DNA of 64,000 nucleotides from Orbilia blumenaviensis. Lineage: Eukaryota > Ascomycota > Orbiliomycetes > Orbiliales > Orbiliaceae. This document shows, one piece after another, positions 12,201 to 22,908 of this stretch; the stretch's first letter is position 1, and each line of letters starts with the position of its first letter. Both the position numbers and the translations under genes were made by a program. The stretch spans positions 868,001 through 932,000 of the forward strand of contig JAVHNS010000017.1 of NCBI GenBank assembly GCA_036872755.1, in the 5' to 3' direction. The notes under the pieces were generated by a model, which ran no database searches, was not told the origin of the DNA, and saw only the letters and a list, made by a program, of their open reading frames with translations.

Positions 12201-12760
12201 AAATATATAAAATTAATAAAAAATATTTATAATATTTTTATAAAAAATTTTTAATTTTTATAAAAAAAAATAAATTACTATTATGATAAATAATAAAAAG
12301 AAATTTTAAATTTTAAAAAAAAAAATAAAACATATTTATTTACATAAAATTTAAAAACCAAATAATTTAATAAAAAATTTAATTTTCAAAAATTTAACCT
12401 ATACATAATTAAAAAAAAATTTAGAAAATATTATTTTAAATTTAACATACCTGGATTAACACAAATATATAAAACATTTCATATCTTAATTTTAAAAAAA
12501 ACTTTTTTAAAATTTAAAAAAAATTCAAATAAAATTAAAATCAAATATAATAACTATATAAAATATAAAATTAAAAAAATTTTTGATAAATTTAATAACA
12601 ATAATAAATATTTTATTCATTAAATTATTTTTTATAAACCAAAAAATAATTTTTAATAACTAAAAAAAAATATTTTATTATAAACTATATAAAATTACTT
12701 TAAAAACAAAAATTTATTTTATTAACTTAATATCTTTGTACTTAAACAAAAACAAAAAAA
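9300..12760 (+). pseudogene. Pol remnant: protease, RT, RNase H, integrase, chromodomain, copy 1
   Basis: Protease: L-D-Y-G at 9346-9357 (from D-x-G). Reverse transcriptase from about 10130: a PLPLINELL-like start, FGL-type motif near 10300, and Y-L-N-N at 10386-10397 where Gypsy RT has Y-L-D-D (both Asp GAT to AAT). RNase H: NYKNLIYFLTTKKLN at about 11037-11081, matching the DHKNL motif. Integrase C-terminal side: FIYNTSQ-like motif near 12070, then a YYYDK motif. Chromodomain: about 12561-12700, Y-x-I-x-K-I-F-D-K followed by a degenerate W-x-x-x-N-I-L end. RT, RNase H and chromodomain share one frame; the protease site is one frame off, so copy 1 has a small indel between them that copy 2 lacks. 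Confidence 0.85.
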
Positions 12761-14146
12761 ACTTAAAAAAAATAAAAATTAGTATATTTTATAAATTTTT
12801 AATTTATAAAAATATGGTTTTTTTATTTAATTAGTTTTTATATTTACAAATTTTTTTTATAAATATTTATTTTTATAAATATACAACTTAAATAAACACT
12901 TATAATGTTATTTATTTAATTATTTTTTAACTTTCTTTAAATATCTTATTTTCTTAATTAACAAAATTTTATATTTTAATAATATTAATAAATAATTATG
13001 TAGAAATTATATCAATAAAACAATATTATAAATTATTAAAATTAATAATTTAGTATAAATTATAATAAAATAATAAAATATAATTTAATTTAAAAATAAA
13101 AAATTACAAATATATAATAAAAAACTAATCAAATTTCAAATAATATTTTAAAAAAAATTTTTTATAAAAAATATAAAATAATTCTTATTTTATTTAATAA
13201 AAAAATCTACCATATTTATTAAAATGTTGTAAAAAAAATTAAATATTTTATTAAATATTAATAAATTTTTATTAATTTTTTTTTTAATAATTAAATTATT
13301 TTTAAATATTATATCATTTTTTATGATTTTTTATTTTTTATAAAAAAAAAATTTTTAATATTTTTATATAATTATTAAAATTTTAATAAATTAATATTTT
13401 AATTTAGTTATAATAATATTAAATTTAATTAAAAGTTTTGTAAGCTTTATCTAATCTTTAATAATTTTTTAATATGTTATTTTATATTAAATAAAAGTTT
13501 TTTTTAATTCTTTAAACTTTTTATTTTAAATTTTTATAATATAATTTATTAAAGATTTTAAATTAAAAATATTTTATAAAACAAAAAAAAACAAAAATTA
13601 TTTATAAAAAATTATATTATATTTTTTTATTTTATTTTATTTATAACAAATTTCACATTTGATACTCTTTTTTAATATAATGTAAATATAATCATTTGTA
13701 ATATAGTATAAATATAAAATTATAGTTTTTAAATCTTCTAACTTGAATTATTTAAAAAAAATAGTTTTTTTTTATTTTATTTAAATATAATTCTTTAATT
13801 TTTTTTTAAATTTTTAAATAATGTTTTGTTGTATGATTAGAATAAAAGAATTAATATTATTTTATATATATAAAAAAATATTTTATAATTTAAATTTTAA
13901 AATTTAATTATAATATAAATTATAATTATTTATATTTAATTTTAATTACATAATTATATAATATAATTACAAAAAATTATATTTTTAAATATATAATTTT
14001 TTATACATAAATTTTTTTTAAATAATTTTTTTATATAATAAAATTTTATAAATAAATTTTATATAAAAATTTTTTATTTAATTTTATTGTATTTTTTATA
14101 TATAAAAAAATCCCACATAAAAATTTTTTTTTTAAAAATTTCTTTT

Positions 14147-14160
14147 AAAAAAAAAAATAA
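14147..14160 (+). other. Polypurine tract next to the 3' LTR
   Basis: An all-purine run of 14 bases immediately precedes the LTR start at 14161, the position of the plus-strand primer in LTR retroelements. Former G bases may have become A. Confidence 0.5.
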
Positions 14161-14717
14161 TATTATAATTAATTATACTAAATATATTTTAATATATTAA
14201 ATATAAATTTATTTTCACAAACTATTTTTTATATTAAAATAATTTTTATTATAAATATCTAATAAAAAAAAACCATATTAAAAAAAAATAAATTAAATTA
14301 TATTATATTAATAATATAATTCCTAAAATAAACCATATAAAAAATATTATATATAATTTAATATATTATATGTATATAATATTTTTTAAAATATATAATA
14401 TTTAAATTTATAAATAATTTATATTTATATAAATAATATTTATATATATAAAAACTTTTAAATAATAATAATTTTAAAATTTTTTTTTAAATTTTATCAA
14501 TTAATTTATTAATATTTAATATATTTTATTTACTATTTTTATTTATTAAATCTAATATTTTTTTATTAGAAATTATATTATTTAATATTTTTATATTTAA
14601 CCTAACTTACCTTAAAAAAATAATCTAAATATTTTAAATTAAGAATACAATTAATTAAAAAACATTAGACTATTTTAAGAATTTCCTATTTAAAAAATAC
14701 CCAGGACAGGTGTAACA
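14161..14717 (+). repeat. 3' LTR of chromovirus copy 1
   Basis: Exactly 557 bp, as the 5' LTR, and in register with it from the first base. The first half has lost nearly all C and G; the last about 140 bases, ending ACAGGTGTAACA, keep them. Confidence 0.92.
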
Positions 14718-14722
14718 ATTAT
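14718..14722. repeat. Target-site duplication, right (ATTAT)
   Basis: Direct copy of 5523-5527, immediately after the LTR end. After it, unit X resumes. Confidence 0.9.
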
Positions 14723-15737
14723 AATATTTAATAAAATTTTAATTTTTTTTAATAAAACAATTTATTATTATTAATTAATGGTTATCAATTATCTTTAATC
14801 AATTTATTTTAACAATAAAATAATATTAAAAAAATTAAAAAAATTTTGAGAAAATTATATATAAAATTATACTAAAACATTATTAAATAAATTATAAAAT
14901 TAATAAACTTTAATTATGTATATTAATAAAAATAAATTTTTTATGTTAATTATATATTAAATGAATAACAATATAATTATGTATTAAGATATAAAATTAA
15001 ATATTAATAAATTAAAAAATTTTATTAAATTTTTAACTGAAAAAATAATTAAAATTTAGAATTAATTAATGTTTAATATAATTATTTTTAATTTTAATTT
15101 TAAAAATTATGTAACAATACCTAAAAATATAATAAATAAAAGTATAATTTATAATAATTTAATTAATATATATAATTAAATGATGGAAATCAAAAATTAA
15201 TTTTTAAAAACCTTTTTTATAAAATTGTGTGATTTAAATTTTAATAAAAAAGAAAATTTCAAAAATATTTTCACAATAACCTGGCTTACTTCGTATAAAA
15301 AAACAATTAAAAAATTTTTAGGTTTAATATTATTTTTAATTCACATTTACACCAATCAACCAATTTGTGGTATAAAAATCTTAAGTATTTGTTATTCAAA
15401 TATTTAAAATTTTTGTAATTTATTCATTTATAAAAATATTATTTTAATTAATATTTATTATTATAAAAATTAAAATATAATTTAATAATAAAAATAAGAT
15501 TTTAAAAATTCTACAATATAAATTTAGTTTATAAAACTAATTAATTATAGATATGTATACTATAACTTATCTTTGTAGTTAAATTAAATAATAGCTAACT
15601 ATTTAGTTTTCATTATACTAATCTAACAGCTAATGCGCGGAGACACCGGGGCCCCTTTGACCATTTTTGTATGCGACTCTGGGCACGCGGATTTTACCTG
15701 GATGCGGTGTTTGTTAGGGGCCCCATACAAATCTGTT
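14723..15737 (+). pseudogene. RIP-ruined long reading frame of unit X, 3' part, copy A (helicase-associated family?)
   Basis: In the frame of base 15225 the text is protein-like and matches copy B. Visible blocks: ENFKNIFTITWLTSYKKTI (about 15250), TNQPICGIKILSICYSNI (15351-15404), NLFIYKNIILINIYYYKN (about 15420-15475), and near the end an LSLQLN / ANYLVF block (about 15575-15615). The order GTEI-LS-x-R-x-SNT, RN-[IL]-FI, H-K and L-P-x2-[VL]-G-x-[LI]2-x-[YN]-Y-L is one I remember from large fungal proteins often linked to telomere-associated RecQ-like helicases. This is recall, not a search. Here the C-terminal helicase part is absent. Stops are TAA or TAG at former Gln or Trp codons. The frame stays open through the GC island to a TAA at 15738-15740. 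Confidence 0.5.
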
Positions 15738-15790
15738 TAATTACACCAACTCTGCTGTGACTGCTTTTTATAAGAAGTTACTAAAATCAC
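15629..15790. other. Normal-GC island inside A+T-rich DNA
   Basis: About 160 bp of ordinary composition, starting exactly where copy A of unit X stops matching copy B. It contains two GGGGCCCC palindromes (about 15648 and 15716), each near a TTTGTATG or its reverse complement. The reading frame of unit X runs in without a stop to 15737. No other copy occurs in the window. I infer it was single-copy when RIP acted and so was spared. Confidence 0.7.
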
Positions 15791-16578
15791 TAAAGTTATT
15801 ATTACTAAAACTATATTAAATGTTAATAATAAATTCTATATATTTATAATTAATTTCATATATTCATAATTAATTTTATATACAAAAGTTACAAAACCTT
15901 AATATTATAAATAAACAATATTATACAATTAGACATATTTAACTAAACATCACACATATTTAAATTAAACATTATATAAAAATAACAAAAATTAGTATTA
16001 AAATTGATAATATTCTTATAATTTTAGTTTTTACTAAACATCATAATTAAAAATAAAATAAAATAAAATTTTATTAAAATAATATCAAAATAATACTAAT
16101 TTTAAAATAAAAATAACAAAATTTTAATACAAGAATAATAAAATTATTATAATTAAATTAATAAAATTTAAAATTTAATAATTAATGTAGTACAACCAAT
16201 TTTAATCCCAAAATTTTTATTTTAAAATTTTAATAAAACATCACCATTACTATTATTATTAAAACAATCTTAAAATTATTTATTATTATTATTATTATTA
16301 CCAAAAATATTTTAAAGCTAAAAGGAAAATTTATTAATATGGAAATTATTTTACTATAATAGATAATATAATTTTTTATAAAAAATAAAATAAAAATTAT
16401 AGATGTAGTAGTTAACTAAATAATATTATTATTAAATTTTCAAAAATTTTTAATTAATAATTATTAAAATAATAATACTATAATTATTCTTAAACTATAA
16501 TAACTATAAAGTTATAATAAAATTAATAATAATTTTCTTTTATATAATCTACAAACTTACCAACTAATTGAATAAACA
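15791..16578. other. A+T-rich stretch without genes
   Basis: Only short direct repeats are visible: a 21-bp duplication containing ATAATTAATTT at about 15840-15885 and an (ATT)n run near 16275. No reading frame of interest. Confidence 0.6.
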
Positions 16579-18600
16579 AAGTAAGAAAATTATTAAAACT
16601 ACAATAATAAATTACAAAAAAATATAATAAAATAAATAATATTTATTTAAACTATTATTAAAATTTTAAATATTATAAAATAATATTTATAAAAATATTA
16701 ACAATATAATTATTTAAACAATATTAATAATTTTAGAAATTAATTTTATATTTAAATCAACAATTACTAATTATTTAAATATTTACTTAGAATAAATAAA
16801 GCAAAAAAATTATTAAAATTATAGTAATAAATTATAAAAAAAACCAATAAAATGAATAATATATATTAATATTACTATCAAAATTTTAAATATTACCAAC
16901 CAATATTTATAAAAATAATAATAATATAATTATTTAATTATTGTTGATAATTTTATTTAGCTAGTACTTGGAAATCAGACAGACAGATAGACAAACAGAT
17001 AGACAGACAGATAGACAAACAAACAGACAGATAGACAAACAGACAGACAGATAGATAGACAGACAGATAGACAGATAGACAGATAGATAGAGTAAGAAAA
17101 CCATCAAATTTGTACCAAAGAATTGTAGAAAAATCCAATAAAATAAATAATATATATTAAAATTATTGTTAGATTTTTAAATATTATTAATTAAAATTCA
17201 TAAAAATATTAACAATATAACTATTCAAATATCATTAATAATTTTACTTAGTAAATACTTATTAATCAAGTATTTAAAAATCTATATATATAATTAAATT
17301 AATTATATTTAGTTATTAAATACTTAATTTATTTAATGTATTAGTTACTGATAAAAAAAAAAAAAAAAAAGAAAACAACTTATTAAAAATTTGATAATAA
17401 ATTATAAAAAAATTTAATAAAATTAATAATATTTATTAAAATTACTATTAAAATTTTAAATATTAATAAATAATATTCGCAAAAATATTAATAATATAAT
17501 TATTCAAATATTATTAATAACTTTAAAAATTAATAATTAATAATTACTAAATTTATAAATACCCAAATATAAGTTAAATAAATGGAGTAAGAAAATTATT
17601 AAAATTACAATAATAAATTACAGAAAAATCCAAAAAAATTAATAATATATATTAAAACTATTATAAAAAAAAATTAAATATTATAATTAATATTCATAAA
17701 ATTAATAATAATATAACTATTTAATTATTATCAATAACTTTATTTAATTAAATACTATATATATCTAAATCAACAATTATAAATATCTAAATCTAAAAAT
17801 TTAGCTATTAAAGCAAAAAAATTATAAAAAAAAACTATTTAAACTACAATAATAAATTACAAAAAAAATCCAATAAAATAAAAAATAAATATTAAAATTA
17901 TTATCAAAAAATTTAAACATAATAAGTTAATACTTATAAAAATACTAGTAATATAATTATTTAAATATCACCAATAACTTCATTTAATTAAATACTTATT
18001 TATATTTAAGTATTAATATAAACAACGCAAAACAAAAACAAGAAATCCATTAAATTTACAAAAATAAATTATAAAAAAATTTAATATATTAAATAATATC
18101 TATCAATATTATTACAAAATTTTTAAATATTATTAACCAATATTTAAAAAAAGTTTAGTAATATAATTGTTTTAAACATCATTAATAATTACACATTATA
18201 TATCAAATTAACTAAATAAACTAATAAAGAAAAAAAACTAGAAAACTAATTAACTAAACCAGTAAAAGTAAATTTTAAAAAAAAATAATAAATTTATTAA
18301 TATTTATTAAAATTATTATTAGAATTTTAAATATTATTATTTAATATTTGTAAAAAAATTAATAATATAACTACTAATAACTAAATTAAATTAAAAATTA
18401 AAGTTTTTTTAAATTAATTAAGCAAAAGACTAAACAAACATAAAAGCTATTAAACTTAATAAAATAAATTTAGAAAAATTTGAAAAAAATTACTAATATT
18501 TAATTAAATTATAAGAAATTTTCTAAATTATAATATTTATTATTTATTAATATATTAATAATATGATTATATAAATAATATAATTTTCAATTTGTTTAAC
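16579..18600 (+). repeat. Degenerate tandem repeat, period about 215 bp (about nine units)
   Basis: A recurring segment with a form of CAATAATAAATTACAAAAA, then AATAAAATAAATAATAT, then TATAATTATT. Recurrences start near 16579, 16799, 17091, 17370, 17586, 17811, 18025, 18230 and 18425. Spacings are about 195-225 bp except for 292 and 279; the first of these contains the microsatellite. The right-hand units are more degenerate. Confidence 0.7.
16976..17092 (+). repeat. GACA/GATA tetranucleotide microsatellite
   Basis: About 117 bp of mixed CAGA, TAGA and CAAA units, nearly uninterrupted, inside one unit of the 215-bp array. It keeps G and C while its surroundings have lost them, so it is younger or was not a RIP target. 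Confidence 0.95.
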
Positions 18601-18709
18601 TAATTTTACAAATATTAATAACTTTTTTATATACAAAGATTAAATACTTTAAATTATAACTTTTTATTAGTAATATTTAATATTTAATTATTTATAAAAT
18701 ATATTAATT

Positions 18710-19110
18710 AAATGTAGTATACATTTAGCTAAATATAGTATGTATTTGGCTAAACGTAGTATATATTTAGCTAGATGTAGCATGTATTTGGCTAGATGTA
18801 GTATGCATTTGGCTAAATATAGTATACATTTGGTTAGATATAGTAAGTATTTAATTAATATTTAACCAATATTTAATTATTAAATATAATATATGTTTAA
18901 TTATTAAATATAGTAAGTATTTGACTTTTAGATATAACAAATATTAAATGTAGTAAATATTTGATTAAATGTAGTAGTAAATATAATAAATATTTAATTA
19001 AATATAACATATATTTAATTAAACATAATAGTAAATGTAGTAAATATTTAATTAAATATAATAATTAAATATAACAAGTATTTAATTAGATATAGTATAT
19101 ATTTAATTAA
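18710..19110 (+). repeat. 21-bp minisatellite
   Basis: Seven clear 21-bp units from 18710 to 18856, of the form AAATRTAGTATRYATTTRGCT, followed by shortened, scrambled units (GTAGTAAATATTTAATTAA type) to about 19110. Units differ mainly by G/A and C/T. Confidence 0.9.
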
Positions 19111-19609
19111 ATATTATATAAAAATAATATTAATATTAGCTTAAAAATAATATTAATTTTGTGGAAATAATATAAAAAATAGTTAAAAATAATAAAAATA
19201 AAAAAATTTATATATTATAAATTTATAATTTATATTAAATTTTTGAAGTTGTTTGTGTATTAAAGTTTAAATAATAGAATATTTAAATAATAAAGTGAAA
19301 TTTAAATTAATTTTAAAATGGGTAAGTGGTACAGTTAATTGAAGTTTTGAAGTAGTATAGGTATAACAAAGTTTTGAGATTATTATTAACAAAAATTTGA
19401 AATTATAAAAAAAATTTATTAATAAAAAAGTCCTAATTGTATAATATATATTGTAATTATTTTTAAAAAAATTATTAAAAAATAATAACATATAGTAATT
19501 ATTTGAAAAATATTGTTATTAAATTTTTAAAGTTTTTTAATTATAGTTTATAGAAATAATAATATTGTAATTGTTTTTAGATTATTGTGTTTATAAATTA
19601 ATAATAAAG
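19111..19609. other. A+T-rich stretch without genes
   Basis: No repeats or genes recognised. A few G-retaining runs near 19310-19370. Confidence 0.5.
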
Positions 19610-19770
19610 TTAGTAATAATAGTTAATAATTATTAATAATTTAAATAATTATATTAGTAATATTTTTATAAATATAAATTAATAATATTTCAAAACTTAA
19701 TAATAATGTTAATAAATGTTATTTAATTTGTTAAATTTTTTTATAATTTATTTTAAATATTTTAGTACTT
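19610..19770 (-). repeat. Inverted unit of the 215-bp repeat
   Basis: Read on the minus strand this segment has the same block order as the 16.6-18.6 kb array (AAAATAAATTATAAAAAAATTTAA, AAATAATTATATT end). It lies beyond the 21-bp minisatellite, so the minisatellite sits between array units of opposite orientation. Confidence 0.5.
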
Positions 19771-22111
19771 TTTTATGTTTTATTTTTTAAAATTATTTTA
19801 TATATATTATAATATATAAAAATTATAAAAAAAGATAAATTTTATAATTATTTAAAAAAATAAAATAATGTAAAATAAATTATTAAAATAAAATATATAA
19901 TATATTTATTTATATTTATATAATAATATTATTTATATTTATAAATTAATAATTACAAATTTAATATTTTAGTAATAAAAGTTATTACAAAAATTATAAA
20001 AATTATAAAAATTATAAAAATTATATATATAATAAATAATAATTATTTATAATATATTATTAAAAATCATAATTAATAAAATTTAATAATTAAATTAAAA
20101 TAATATATTTTTAAAATTATATATATATAAAAATTAGATTTATTTAATTTTATTATTATTATTTATTTATTATTATTATTATTATTTTTATTTATTTATT
20201 AATTATTATTATTATTATTATAATATATTAATAACATTTTTTAAATATTAATATAATAATTATTAATTAAAATATTTTAATAAATAAATAATATTATTAA
20301 TATAATTAAATTATTTATTATAATAATTATTATATTTTATTTATTAAAATTAATTTATAAGATTAACTATAAATAAATCCTCTATTTTAGAATTTTATTT
20401 TTTAATTTTAAATATAAAATATATATATTAAAGAAATTTTCTTAATTTTTTAAGTAAAAATTATAAAAATATAAATAATATTTATAAAAAATTATTATAT
20501 AATATATTTAAATATTATTATCTTAAAATTATTTTTAATTAAAATTAAATTAAATATAATTTAGTTAATAATTTTTGATAAATTTTTGAATTAACAATAA
20601 ATCTAATATATAATTAGCATTAATCAGAAAATTTAAAGTAAAGATTATTAAAATATAATTATTTAATTTTTAATAAAAATTTATTTTTAATAAAATTATT
20701 AAAATCTAAATTAAAAGCTTTACAGATTTTAAATAATTTATTAAAACAATTAAATATTATATTTAATAATTATTATTAATAATAATTTAATAATTATTAT
20801 TATTAATAATATAATTATTTTAATTAATAGTTAATAATAGCTAATTAATTAATTTTTTTAATTTTATTTTTTAAAAAATAAAATTAATTAATAAAATTAT
20901 TAATTAAATTAATATTAATTTATAAAAATAATTTAATATTATAAAATTAAATAAAAGTATTAGAATATAATTTTTATTTTGGAATTATAATTATTTAATT
21001 TGGTGTATTTTATAATTTTAAAATTATTTTTTAAAATATAATTTGATAAATTATATTATTGTTAAAAGTTTGATTATATGAGTAGTATTTTTTTTTATTT
21101 TTATAAATTAAAAATAAATTAAAATAAAAAATTAATTATAATTTAAAAAGTTTATATATAAATTTGATATTAAATAAGTTAGTTGTAATAAAAAAATTGT
21201 GTTTAATAATTTATTTATTATTAATAATTTAATTATATAAATTATTAATTTTAATTTAATTAAATAAATTATTATAATAAAAAAATTATATTTAATAGTT
21301 ATTATTATTAATAATTTAATTATTTATATTAATAATTAAAGGTTGCTAGTATATTTATATATTTTTCTTTTATTTTATAATAAAATTATATTTATATTAA
21401 TTATTTAATCTTTATAAAATATAATTTTTAAATAATATTTTTGTTTTTGTTAAGTTAATTAATAAAATTCTATAGTATAAGATATGATTTGTTAATATAA
21501 ATAATACTTTAATTTTAGGTTTTTTTAAAGATTTAGAACTAAATTTTATATATATAATAATAATTTTTAATTATTAATTATTATTGAAAAAGCTTTTGAT
21601 TTAATATTAAGTTAATTTTAATCTATATTAAATTAAAATTTAAAAGATTTTAAAATATAAAAAGAAAATTTTAAAATATATAAATAATAGTAAATTTATT
21701 TAATTATTATATTATATAATCCCCACTTTGTTTTTTTTTCATTTTTTATTTTTTTTACTTTTTTTTAAATTAAAATAATTAATAAAATTAATTTTAAATA
21801 TTAAATATTTTTTTTTATAAAATAAATCTGTAAAATTTAATTATAATAAATTTAATTTTTTTTTAAAAATATATAAAAATAGAATTATATACTTTTATCA
21901 AAAAACTTAAAAATTATTATTATTAAAAAAAATATTAAATTATTAAAAAATTTAAAAATAAAATTATCTAAAATAAATATAATAAAATATAATAAAATAT
22001 AATTTATAATAAATTTAATATATTTTTTCAAAAAAAATTAAATACTAAAATTAAGAATACTTATTAATAATTACTTAAATATTAACAATCTCAAAAGCAA
22101 AAGTAGAAATG

Positions 22112-22165
22112 AGAATAAGAAAAAAAAAAAAAAAAAAAAATAAAAGAAAAAAAAAAAAAAAAAAT
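22112..22165 (+). repeat. Poly-A tract with few interruptions
   Basis: Two A runs of about 20 each joined by TAAAAG. No retroposon-like sequence recognised upstream. Confidence 0.85.
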
Positions 22166-22510
22166 TACTAATATTAAAAAAATTAAAATCTTTATTAAAC
22201 TCCATAAAAATATTAATTTTAAAAGTTAAAATAAATTTTATAACATTATTCAAATTATAATATATAATAATAGTATTAAAACTAAGAAAATATACTAATT
22301 AACTTTAATTTCAATTATACTTAATAATAGAATTATTATAATTATTTAAATAATAAAAATTTTAATAATAAATATTTAAATAAAAAAAATTTTAATTAAA
22401 ATAAAAACTAAATATTTAATATTTCTATTTAAATATATATATATAATTAATTAATTTTTTATTTAAAAATAAATTTTAAAATAAATTTAATAATTAAAAA
22501 AAAGTATTTT

Positions 22511-22630
22511 ATAAAATTAAAAAATTTTTTGTTTTTATTAAAAAAAAAAATTAAAAAAAAAATATAATAAATAAAATTAAAGAATTTTTTACTTTTATTA
22601 AAAAAAAAAATTAAAAAAAAAGCATAGTAA
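22511..22630 (+). repeat. 60-bp tandem duplication
   Basis: Two 60-bp units starting ATAAAATTAAARAATTTTTT; they differ at a handful of sites, all G/A or C/T (for example GTTTTT versus ACTTTT). Confidence 0.85.
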
Positions 22631-22852
22631 ATAAAATATTAAATTTATACTATTATTTATTATTATTTAAATAATTTATTTATTCTTTATTATTTTAATA
22701 TTAGATTTATGTTTTTAGATATAAATCTAACTTTTAAAAGTTTAAATTAATAAAATTAATTTTATAAAATAATAATATATTTTAATAGTATTTTTATAAC
22801 CTTGTAAATATTTATTATACAAAAAATATGTATAATTTCTCTCAACATTATT

Positions 22853-22900
<48 letters not shown>
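22853..22900 (+). repeat. Poly-T tract, nearly 50 bases
   Basis: One almost uninterrupted T run ending TTTACTATTTT. It may be a poly-A tail of a minus-strand retroposon, but nothing recognisable precedes it on that strand. Confidence 0.9.

Positions 22901-22908
<8 letters not shown>

Larger units (their letters stand above)
5528..14717 (+). mobile_element. Complete Ty3/Gypsy chromovirus, copy 1 (9190 bp, RIP-inactivated)
   Basis: Bounded by two 557-bp LTRs and flanked by the 5-bp duplication ATTAT. In order I read gag with a zinc knuckle, a coding-like segment, an aspartic protease site, reverse transcriptase, RNase H, integrase and a C-terminal chromodomain, all on the plus strand. The RT-before-integrase order and the chromodomain define a chromovirus. 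Every domain contains stops at former Gln, Arg or Trp codons, and catalytic residues are changed. It lies inside unit X and shares its family with copy 2 at 55630. It is surely immobile. Confidence 0.93.
3897..15628 (+). repeat. Unit X, copy A (split by the chromovirus)
   Basis: 3897-5527 and 14718-15628 align continuously with the intact copy at 42069-44605; differences are almost all C/T or G/A. Without the 9190-bp insertion and its duplicated 5 bp the unit is about 2.5 kb. The left edge is where similarity to copy B starts (CCTAC-GGTTATTCG); the right edge is at ..AACA, after which the copies diverge completely. Mutation is light at the two outer edges and heavy in the middle. It carries a broken long reading frame on the plus strand (separate entries). 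Confidence 0.8.

Noticed and set aside
3825..15628. Unit X as a 2.6-kb solo LTR (TG...CA ends)
   Set aside because: The long plus-strand reading frame inside X and the lack of a target duplication argue against an LTR; the left match to an LTR end covers only 24 bp outside the duplicated part.
16953..17138. Minus-strand open frame of Cys/Leu/Ser/Ile repeats
   Set aside because: Translation of the GACA/GATA microsatellite.
22071..22253. Minus-strand Phe-rich open frame
   Set aside because: Product of the poly-A tract at 22112-22165.
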